From Tannerella sp. (GTDB taxonomy: Bacteria > Bacteroidota > Bacteroidia > Bacteroidales > Tannerellaceae), in NCBI GenBank assembly GCA_031275525.1, contig JAISOP010000332.1:1-7973 (forward strand): DNA of 7,973 bases, written 5' to 3'. Below are positions 1 through 5,844 of the stretch, in pieces. The notes beneath the pieces were generated by a model. It ran no database searches. It had not been told where the DNA came from and saw only the letters and a list, made by a program, of their open reading frames with translations. Made by a program: the position numbers and the translations under genes. Position 1 is the stretch's first letter. The number at the start of each line of letters is the position of its first letter.

Positions 1-542
1 AAGCTGACTGTACAGGCGGTGAAGGCGTCCGGTACGCCGGCCGACGACGAGGCGGAAAGGCCGGATACGCCCGAACCGGCAGATACCAGCAAGTGGTCGG
101 CATGGCCGTGGTAGCATCCGTCGAATTTGACAACCAGGTCGCGCCCGGTGAATCCGCGTGCCAGGCGTATGGCGCTCATCACCGCTTCGGTGCCGGAGTT
201 GACGAAACGGATTTTTTCCATCGAAGGGACGTGGCGGTTGACGATCCGGGCCAGGGCTGTCTCGGCGAGCGACGGGATACCGTAGCTCGTTCCGTTGCGG
301 AGCGCCTCGCGGACGGCCCGGTTCACGGACGGATGTCCGTGGCCGAGGAGGAAGACTCCCCACGAGAGGCAGAAGTCGGTGAAACGGTTTCCGTCCACGT
401 CCGTCAGCGTTGCGCCCCGCGCTTTCCGAATGAACAGCGGCGGCGTCTCCACGCTTCTCAATGCGCGTACCGGGCTGTTGACGCCTCCCGGCAGGTATCG
501 CCGGGCTTCTTCGCCGGCCTTTACGGAATGTATTCGCTGCAT
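1..542 (-). CDS. hemL: Glutamate-1-semialdehyde 2,1-aminomutase, N-terminal part (cut by window edge)
   Basis: PLP-dependent enzyme that isomerises glutamate-1-semialdehyde to 5-aminolevulinate, the second step of the C5 tetrapyrrole route in the cytosol. The 180 codons visible align along their whole length with the family: PGGVNSPVRA near residues 18-27, a VNSGTEAVMSAIRLARGFTGRD block, then FDGCYHGHAD and a GSGVSG segment, all aminomutase hallmarks. The PLP-binding lysine lies further on, outside the window, so an intact enzyme cannot be confirmed. The ATG at 542 is the only reasonable start before the PGGVNSP motif. It lies 22 bases inside the end of hemA, so translation is probably coupled. 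HemA hands over an unstable aldehyde to this enzyme, which fits the pairing. The general aminotransferase fold is shared with other class-III enzymes, but these motifs are specific to HemL. Confidence 0.96.
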   Translation of the reverse strand, partial: MQRIHSVKAGEEARRYLPGGVNSPVRALRSVETPPLFIRKARGATLTDVDGNRFTDFCLSWGVFLLGHGHPSVNRAVREALRNGTSYGIPSLAETALARIVNRHVPSMEKIRFVNSGTEAVMSAIRLARGFTGRDLVVKFDGCYHGHADHLLVSAGSGVSGLSASSSAGVPDAFTACTVS

Positions 543-1435
543 CCTGTTTTTCGTATTCGGAGGGAACGGGCTTCCCATTCCCTGTATTTCCTTATTTCTT
601 CTTCAATGAGGCGTTCGGCTTTTGCGATTTCGCCGCTACGCAGTTGCAGGTTCGTCTTCGCAAACCGTTCGATTTGTTCCAGGTCAAACAGCGTCACACC
701 CTTTCGCCCGGCCAGCGCAGGCTCCACGTCGCGGGGAAAGGCCAGGTCGAAGATCAGCATTTCCCTGTCGCCCGGCAAATCGTGGCTGTGAATAATGGTA
801 TGAGGGGCCGAGGTGGCGCATATCAGCACGTCGGCGAGGTCAAGCATCCGCCGTTTTTCGTGTAGCGGGACGGCCAGCGCGCCGTAAGCGGCGGCCAGCG
901 CTTCCGCCTTGTCGAGATGCCGGTTCGAGAGGAAAACGGTGACCGTCCGGCGATCGGTCAGGAACTTCAGGATGTCTTCGGTCAGTTTGTTCACGCCGAT
1001 GATGCCGACTACTTTCCGGTTCAAGTCCGGGTAGGTTTTCTTCAGAATATCGACCGTCACCTGGCTGTGCGAGACGGCGCCTTCGGCAATCTTCGTTTCG
1101 GTGCGCACCCGTTTGCCGGTATGAATGGCGGTTTGAAAGAGGCGGTGCATCTGGGCCGAGAGTTTGTGAAGGGCACAGGCTTCCAGGTAAGCATTCTTCA
1201 ACTGTCCCTGGATGGCGCGTTCACCTGGCAGGCCCGATTCCAGTCCGGAGGCCACGCGGTAGAGGTGGCGGAGGGTTGTGTCGGGTACGTCGCCTTCGCC
1301 CCAGTAGCGTTCCACCCGGTTGCAGGTACGGAGCATTACCTGCGGTTGCGTTTCCCCGGCCGGCAGCACGGCCGCAAGCCGTTCCCGTTCGGCAAGCGAA
1401 TAGCGCGTATGGTCGATGCGTGTACAGTGTATCAT
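521..1435 (-). CDS. hemA: Glutamyl-tRNA reductase, short form lacking the dimerisation domain
   Basis: NADPH-dependent reduction of glutamyl-tRNA(Glu) to glutamate-1-semialdehyde, the entry step of the C5 pathway. The product is 304 residues. The catalytic domain (about 1-140) has the nucleophilic cysteine at 38 in LRTCNRVERY, RVASGLES at 60-67 and TGKRVRTETKI at 106-116. The nucleotide-binding domain (about 141-255) has GIIGVNK where the usual motif is GAG, and LIFDLAFPRDVEP at 227-239. The protein stops at the start of the spinal helix region, so the roughly 100-residue C-terminal helical dimerisation domain of typical 415-residue enzymes is missing. I chose ATG 1435 because it begins the family's first strand and forms an ATGA overlap with the upstream stop codon. 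An upstream in-frame extension to 1594 would lie wholly inside the neighbouring gene and resembles nothing. The identity is clear; how the short form assembles is not known from sequence. Confidence 0.93.
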   Translation of the reverse strand: MIHCTRIDHTRYSLAERERLAAVLPAGETQPQVMLRTCNRVERYWGEGDVPDTTLRHLYRVASGLESGLPGERAIQGQLKNAYLEACALHKLSAQMHRLFQTAIHTGKRVRTETKIAEGAVSHSQVTVDILKKTYPDLNRKVVGIIGVNKLTEDILKFLTDRRTVTVFLSNRHLDKAEALAAAYGALAVPLHEKRRMLDLADVLICATSAPHTIIHSHDLPGDREMLIFDLAFPRDVEPALAGRKGVTLFDLEQIERFAKTNLQLRSGEIAKAERLIEEEIRKYREWEARSLRIRKTGCSEYIP

Positions 1436-1893
1436 TGGAGCGACAGGCGGCCTTCTTCCACCAATAGTTTGATGCGGTCGCGGATGCGGATGGAGCGACG
1501 GACGTCTTTCGCGTCGGACGAGACGGCGAGGGTCACGTTTCCCTCCCTGTGAATGGCCGGCGAGATGAAATCGCACAGCGCCGGGTCGTCGCAAACGCTG
1601 GCCAGGACGCCGCGGCGCTCACATTCGGCTTTGACCTCGGCATTCAATGCCCGATCTCCGGTACAGATATAGACCAGCCAGGCGCCGTCCAAATCCGCCG
1701 GCTCATAATGCTTGCCTATCCGTTCAAAGGGAACGGAGGCAAAGCCCGGGTCAAATTCCGGCGCAACGACTTTGGCCGTCTGCGTAAACCGGCTCAGGAG
1801 TACCGCCTTGTGAAGCGCCACCCGGCCCCCGCCGATCAGGACAATCGCCTTGCCGTCAATACGGATGGAAACAGGTAAAAAACAATGATTCAT
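1432..1893 (-). CDS. sirC: Precorrin-2 dehydrogenase (Met8/SirC/CysG N-domain family), short form
   Basis: NAD-dependent oxidation of precorrin-2 to sirohydrochlorin, in some family members also followed by iron insertion. The 153 residues begin with FLPVSIRIDGKAIVLIGGG, the Rossmann strand and glycine-rich loop (GGGRVALHK at 21-29), followed by YEPADLDGAWLVYICTGD (63-80) and CDDPALCDFISPA (101-113). The last includes the Asp-rich segment that holds the catalytic aspartate in Met8p and CysG. The usual S-x-G-G-x-S-P segment after the AVSS strand is replaced by SSDAKDV, and the C-terminal helical domain of 200-residue SirC proteins is absent. The methyltransferase half of CysG is also missing here; that activity sits in the fusion gene upstream. 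The gene starts 12 bases after cysH and ends in a 4-base overlap with hemA. Whether it can also chelate iron cannot be told from sequence. Confidence 0.9.
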   Translation of the reverse strand: MNHCFLPVSIRIDGKAIVLIGGGRVALHKAVLLSRFTQTAKVVAPEFDPGFASVPFERIGKHYEPADLDGAWLVYICTGDRALNAEVKAECERRGVLASVCDDPALCDFISPAIHREGNVTLAVSSDAKDVRRSIRIRDRIKLLVEEGRLSLQ

Positions 1894-1905
1894 GAAGGGG
1901 AAGGA

Positions 1906-2637
1906 TTAATCGACATGCAGTCCGCATTCCCGGTGTTCGGGTTTTTCCCACCACCAGCGGCCGGCGCGGACGTCTTCGCCGGGCTGTACCGCACGGGTGC
2001 AGGGTTGGCATCCGACGCTGGGAAAGCCTTGCCGGTGCAGGAGGTTGTAGGGCACCCCGTTGGCCCGGAGGTAGTCCCACACGTCCGTCTCCGACCAGTG
2101 CGCCAGCGGATTGAGTTTTATCAGGCCGTGGGCAGCGTCCCACTCGACCGTCTGCACGCCGGTACGTGTCACGGACTGTTCCCGGCGGAGACCGCATATC
2201 CAGACGTCCAGCGCGGACAGGGCACGCATGAGCGGCTCGATTTTCCGTACCCCGCAACACGCCTTCCGCCATTCCACGCTCTCGTAGAAGCCGTTCACGC
2301 CGTGCTGTTTCACGTACGCTTCGAGCGGAACATGCTGCGGAAAATAGACGTCCAGCCGGATGTCGTAGTGCAGGTTGGTGCGGTCAATCAGCGAATAGGT
2401 TTCGGGAAACAGCCGCCCCGTGTCGATGGTGAAGATACGGGCGTTGCGGTCGATTTTCAGTATCATGTCCGTCAAGACCTGGTCTTCCGGCCCCATGCTC
2501 GACGCCAGGGCGATGCGTCCGCAGTAGGTGTCGAGAAAGCGGGACAGTACCTCCGTGGCCGGTTGGCCGTCGAAGCGTTCGTTCAGCCGTCCGGCTTCTT
2601 CCGCCCTTTCCGTCAAATGGCGTCCGTCAGATGGCAT
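1906..2637 (-). CDS. cysH: Assimilatory APS reductase, iron-sulfur type
   Basis: Reduces adenylyl sulfate to sulfite and AMP with electrons from thioredoxin. The 243-residue product has the PP-loop-like SSMGPEDQ at 46-53, FTIDTGRLFPET at 69-80, GLRREQSVTR at 149-158, and a C-terminal ECGLH with the catalytic cysteine at 238. Cysteines 127-128 (ACCGVRK) and 210/213 (GCQPCTR) form the CC...CxxC set that binds a [4Fe-4S] cluster. That set marks APS reductases, whereas PAPS reductases of the E. coli type lack it. No APS kinase gene is present nearby, which agrees with direct use of APS. I chose ATG 2637, giving an 11-base overlap with cysN. A TTG nine codons upstream (2664) would add residues of no family resemblance and a 38-base overlap. 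APS preference is inferred from the cysteines. Confidence 0.94.
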   Translation of the reverse strand: MPSDGRHLTERAEEAGRLNERFDGQPATEVLSRFLDTYCGRIALASSMGPEDQVLTDMILKIDRNARIFTIDTGRLFPETYSLIDRTNLHYDIRLDVYFPQHVPLEAYVKQHGVNGFYESVEWRKACCGVRKIEPLMRALSALDVWICGLRREQSVTRTGVQTVEWDAAHGLIKLNPLAHWSETDVWDYLRANGVPYNLLHRQGFPSVGCQPCTRAVQPGEDVRAGRWWWEKPEHRECGLHVD

Positions 2638-3916
2638 ACGTCCGGTCTTCCAGTTGTTCGACAATCATGCCGGCGCCGACGGTCTCAAGCGTAGCTTCGT
2701 CTATCAGCACCAGGCTGCCCGTGATACGGTTCTGCTCATAGAGATCGTATTTGAGGGGCCGGGAGGTTTTGAGGGCGATGTGCGCAATGTCATTCGCCCG
2801 GACCGTCTTGTCGTCGAGGATGTTTTCAAGCGTGTTGATATTCACCTTGAAATACACGTCCCGGACAATCCCGAACAACTCGTCCGTTGTATGGCGGAGG
2901 ATGTATTTGGCGCCGATGCTGAGCGGACGGTGGTTGAGCCAGCAGACCAGCAGCGAGATTTGCGTGTTGACCCGGGGCAGTTCATGGCTGTGGACAATCA
3001 TATCCCCCCGGCTGACATCCAGGTTGTCGTTCAGCCGGATGGCTACCGACTGCGGCGATACGGCTTCGTCCGGCGAATGCCCGGCCTGGTCGATGGCCTT
3101 GACCGTCGAGCGGGTGAAGGAAGGGAGGATGGTGACGGCGTCGCCCACGCGGAAGGTTCCGGAGGCAATCCGCCCGGCATAGGCCCGGTAGTCGCGGAAG
3201 CGGTCATTTTGCGGACGGATGACGTACTGCACCGGGAAGCGCGCCGGCAAGCGGTCGAGCGTTTCCTTGAGCGGAAGCGTTTCCAGCAGGTGCAGCAAGG
3301 TTTTGCCGGTGTACCAGGTCATGCGTTCCGAAGGCTTCACCACGTTGTCGCCGTCGAGGGCGGAGATGGGCAGGTAGTGCACCTGCTTGAGGTTCAACCT
3401 GGCGGCAATCGCTTGATAGCCGGTCTTTATGCGGCGGAAAACGTCTTCCGAAAAATCGACCAGGTCCATCTTGTTGACGGCGACGATGACGTGCGGCAGT
3501 TGCAGCAGCGAGGCGATGTAGGAATGACGTTTGGTCTGTTCGATGATGCCGTTGCGGGCATCGACAAGGATGACGGCGGCGTCGGCGGTCGAGGCGCCGG
3601 TAACCATGTTGCGCGTGTATTCGATGTGCCCCGGCGTGTCGGCAATGATGAATTTGCGCTTGGGCGTAGCGAAATAACGGTAGGCGACGTCGATGGTGAT
3701 GCCCTGTTCGCGTTCGGCGCGCAGGCCGTCGGTCAGCAGGGCGAGGTTGACGGCCTCGTTTCCCATCCGTTCGCTGGCGGCCCGGACGGCTTCGAACTGG
3801 TCCTCAAAGATTGATTTGCTGTCGTAGAGTAGCCGGCCAATCAGGGTACTCTTGCCGTCGTCCACACTGCCGGCCGTCGTGAAGCGCAGCAGTTCCATAT
3901 CCAGATATCCGTTCAT
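2627..3916 (-). CDS. cysN: Sulfate adenylyltransferase GTPase subunit
   Basis: Regulatory GTPase of ATP sulfurylase. GTP hydrolysis drives the unfavourable formation of APS by its partner CysD. The 429-residue protein has all GTPase boxes: GSVDDGKST at 16-24, the REQGITID switch I segment at 69-76, DTPGH at 93-97, NKMD at 148-151 and ISAL at 184-187. These are followed by EF-Tu-like beta-barrel domains to the end. It stops without an APS kinase (CysC) domain, unlike NodQ-type fusions, and is somewhat shorter than the 475-residue E. coli protein. It follows cysD after 45 bases that contain a heptamer repeat, and its stop codon overlaps cysH. ATG 3916 is preferred; a second in-frame ATG at codon 7 is also possible, because the conserved sequence begins only at LLRFTTAGS. 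EF-Tu or SelB is excluded by the CysN-specific VDDGKSTLIGRLLYDSK block. Confidence 0.96.
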   Translation of the reverse strand: MNGYLDMELLRFTTAGSVDDGKSTLIGRLLYDSKSIFEDQFEAVRAASERMGNEAVNLALLTDGLRAEREQGITIDVAYRYFATPKRKFIIADTPGHIEYTRNMVTGASTADAAVILVDARNGIIEQTKRHSYIASLLQLPHVIVAVNKMDLVDFSEDVFRRIKTGYQAIAARLNLKQVHYLPISALDGDNVVKPSERMTWYTGKTLLHLLETLPLKETLDRLPARFPVQYVIRPQNDRFRDYRAYAGRIASGTFRVGDAVTILPSFTRSTVKAIDQAGHSPDEAVSPQSVAIRLNDNLDVSRGDMIVHSHELPRVNTQISLLVCWLNHRPLSIGAKYILRHTTDELFGIVRDVYFKVNINTLENILDDKTVRANDIAHIALKTSRPLKYDLYEQNRITGSLVLIDEATLETVGAGMIVEQLEDRTYAI

Positions 3917-3923
3917 ATTGGGT

Positions 3924-3951
3924 AGTTAGCAGTTAGCAGTTAGCAGTTAGC
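3924..3951. repeat. Tandem heptamer repeat, four copies, in the cysD-cysN gap
   Basis: Four perfect copies of AGTTAGC in a row fill 28 of the 45 bases between the cysD stop codon and the cysN start codon. No hairpin is apparent in it. It resembles the short tandemly repeated elements described between genes in several bacterial groups. Because it lies inside an operon, it would be transcribed and would set the spacing in front of cysN. Copy number may vary between strains. The unit, rotated as TTAGCAG, differs by two transitions from the repeat upstream of the first gene. Confidence 0.9.
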
Positions 3952-3961
3952 GGGGAAAGGT

Positions 3962-4858
3962 TCAAAAGTATCCTGCCTTTTTGCGGTCTTCCATGGCAGC
4001 CTCGGAGCGTTTGTCGTCCGACCGGCCGCCGCGTTCGGTCACGCGCGACGAGGCAATCTCGTTCACGATCTCCTCCAGCGTATGGGCTTCGGAGACGGTC
4101 AGTCCGGTGCAGGTGATGTCGCCGATGGTGCGGCAGCGAATCCGTTTCCGTACCACCTGTTCACCCGGTTTAAGCCTCATGAAGGGGTACCAGGCCAGCC
4201 AGGCGCCGTCGCGTTCGAACACGTCGCGTTCGTGCGTGTAGTACAGGCTGGGCAGTTCGATGCCTTCCTGCAGGATGTATTGCCAGATGTCCATCTCCGT
4301 CCAGTTGCTCAGGGGGAAAACGCGGAAATGCTCGCCCGGCTGTTTTTTACCGTTGAAAATATTCCACAGTTCGGGACGCTGGTTCTTGGGGTCCCACTGT
4401 CCGAACTCGTCGCGGTGGGAAAAGAAACGTTCCTTGGCGCGCGCCTTTTCCTCGTCGCGCCGGGCGCCGCCCAGCGCCGCGTCGAACCGGTATTTTTCGA
4501 GCGCATCCAGCAAGGTGACGGTTTGCAGTTTGTTGCGGCTGGCGTTGTATCCGGTTTCTTCCGCGACGCGGCCGGCGTCGATAGATTCCTGTACGGAGCC
4601 GACAATCAACCGTACGCCCAGCCGTTCCACCAGGTTGTCGCGGAAAACGAGCGTTTCTTCAAAGTTATGTCCCGTGTCGATGTGCAGAAACGGGAACGGA
4701 ATGGCCGCCGGATAGAACGCTCCGGCTGCCAGATGCGCCATGACGATGGAATCCTTCCCTCCGGAAAACAGCAGCACGGGTCGTTCAAACTGTGCCGCCA
4801 CTTCGCGGATGACGTAGGTAGATTCCGATTCCAGTTCTTTCAAATGGGTAAGCCGCAT
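3962..4858 (-). CDS. cysD: Sulfate adenylyltransferase catalytic subunit
   Basis: Catalytic subunit of the heterodimeric ATP sulfurylase, making APS from sulfate and ATP. The 298-residue protein matches the family end to end (E. coli CysD is 302). The PP-loop SGGKDS is at 32-37, followed by FLHIDTGHNFEET at about 57-69, GGARRDEEKARAKERFFS at about 130-147, and FPLSNWTEMDIW at about 181-192. The ending EAAMEDRKKAGYF is a typical CysD C-terminus. The ATG at 4858 gives the standard N-terminus MRLTHLKELE. The start is preceded by an A/T-rich stretch without a Shine-Dalgarno sequence, 26 bases after the hemB stop codon. It is followed by cysN, its obligate partner, as in nearly all known cases. 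PAPS reductase shares the PP-loop fold but lacks the RRDEEKARAKER region. Confidence 0.97.
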   Translation of the reverse strand: MRLTHLKELESESTYVIREVAAQFERPVLLFSGGKDSIVMAHLAAGAFYPAAIPFPFLHIDTGHNFEETLVFRDNLVERLGVRLIVGSVQESIDAGRVAEETGYNASRNKLQTVTLLDALEKYRFDAALGGARRDEEKARAKERFFSHRDEFGQWDPKNQRPELWNIFNGKKQPGEHFRVFPLSNWTEMDIWQYILQEGIELPSLYYTHERDVFERDGAWLAWYPFMRLKPGEQVVRKRIRCRTIGDITCTGLTVSEAHTLEEIVNEIASSRVTERGGRSDDKRSEAAMEDRKKAGYF

Positions 4859-4880
4859 AAATTAGTTATGAGTGAGTTTT

Positions 4881-4896
4881 TGAATCATTGAATCAT
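4881..4896. repeat. Two direct copies of an octamer across the hemB stop codon
   Basis: TGAATCAT is present twice in succession, with a degenerate third unit (TAAATCTT) next to it. Read on the minus strand, the repeat supplies the last residues of HemB (LMIQ) and its TGA stop, then continues into the hemB-cysD gap. It is short and could be chance, but it is the third small tandem repeat in this operon. Confidence 0.55.
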
Positions 4897-5844
4897 TAAA
4901 TCTTTTGCATAATAGGAGATGATGTAGTTTGCGCCGGCTCGTTTGATGGCGGTCAGGGTTTCGAGGAAGATACGCTGTTCGTCGAAAAAGCCGGCTTTGG
5001 CGCCGTGCTTGAGCATGGCGTATTCGCCCGAGACCTGATAGGCGACAAGCGTCCGGCCGGGGAAACGAACCGCCGCCCGCTGTACCATGTCCAGGTACGC
5101 CATAGCAGGCTTGACCATCACCCAGTCCGCGCCTTCTTCGATGTCGGCGGCCATTTCGTCCAGCCCCTGGGTGATGGTACGGAAGTCCATTTGATAGGTC
5201 TTGCGGTCGCCGAAGGCAGGCGTCGAACCGGCCGCGTCGCGAAAGGGGCCGTAAAAGGCCGAGGCATACTTGGCCGAATAACCCAGGATACGGGTGGCGA
5301 GACCTGCGCGGTCGAGGCGTTCCCGGATGGCCTCTACCTGTCCGTCCATCATGGCGGAGGGCGCGACGAAATCGGCGCCCGCCGCCGCATGTTGATACGC
5401 CATTTCGGCCAGCAGCGGCAGCGTTGCGTCGTTGTCCACGTCGTGCTGCCGAATCAGTCCGCAATGGCCGTGCGACGTGTATTCGCACAGGCAGACATCC
5501 GTAAAGACCGTCACCTCGGGAAAGCGCCGTTTGAGGGCGCGTACCGCCCGGCAGATAAGGCTGTCGGGCGATGTTCCCTCGCTGCCGCGTTCGTCTTTCC
5601 GGGCATCGGCAATCACGCCGAAAAGCAACACCTTGTCGATGCCCGACACGCCCAGCGTGGCGACGTCTTCCAGCAACCGGTCTATCGACAGGCGGTAAAT
5701 GCCGTCCATCGTCGCAATTTCCTGCCGGACGCCTTCACCCTCCGTCACAAAATAAGGGTAGATGAAATCGGCGGCCGAGAGGCTTACCTCGGCGTAGCGG
5801 TCGCGTACCTCCTGCGTGGTTCTGTAGATACTAAACCGTTTCAT
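4885..5844 (-). CDS. hemB: Porphobilinogen synthase (5-aminolevulinate dehydratase)
   Basis: Condenses two 5-aminolevulinate molecules to porphobilinogen. The 319-residue protein is of normal family length. The metal-binding cysteines 118, 120 and 128 lie in DVCLCEYTSHGHCG, which marks a zinc-type enzyme. The two Schiff-base lysines are Lys192 in GYSAKYASAFYGPFRDAAGS and Lys245 in WVMVKPAMAYLD. The substrate region YQVSGEYAM is at 269-277. The ATG at 5844 gives the expected N-terminus, with RFSIYRTTQEVRD leading into FIYPYFVTEG. It overlaps the end of the fusion gene by 14 bases, which suggests translational coupling. Its product feeds directly into the HemC part of that upstream gene. The last residues DLMIQ are encoded by a small direct repeat, so the exact C-terminus may vary between strains. 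Confidence 0.97.
   Translation of the reverse strand: MKRFSIYRTTQEVRDRYAEVSLSAADFIYPYFVTEGEGVRQEIATMDGIYRLSIDRLLEDVATLGVSGIDKVLLFGVIADARKDERGSEGTSPDSLICRAVRALKRRFPEVTVFTDVCLCEYTSHGHCGLIRQHDVDNDATLPLLAEMAYQHAAAGADFVAPSAMMDGQVEAIRERLDRAGLATRILGYSAKYASAFYGPFRDAAGSTPAFGDRKTYQMDFRTITQGLDEMAADIEEGADWVMVKPAMAYLDMVQRAAVRFPGRTLVAYQVSGEYAMLKHGAKAGFFDEQRIFLETLTAIKRAGANYIISYYAKDLMIQ

Noticed and set aside
530..559. GTATTCG occurring twice around the hemL start
   Set aside because: Two 7-base copies 23 bases apart in coding sequence; likely chance.
1436..1594. N-terminal extension of hemA to an earlier start at 1594
   Set aside because: The extra 53 residues are Arg/Pro/His-rich, lie inside the dehydrogenase gene and are absent from the family; ATG 1435 with its ATGA overlap is much better.
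2638..2664. TTG start of cysH at 2664
   Set aside because: A weak start codon that enlarges the overlap with cysN; ATG 2637 lies nine codons downstream and loses no conserved sequence.
2528..3814. A 428-codon open frame on the plus strand opposite cysN and cysH
   Set aside because: Same reasoning: it overlaps two well-supported genes and shows no family resemblance.
3917..3961. Internal promoter or terminator in the cysD-cysN gap
   Set aside because: The gap holds no TAnnTTTG element and no inverted repeat followed by T residues; only the heptamer array is visible.
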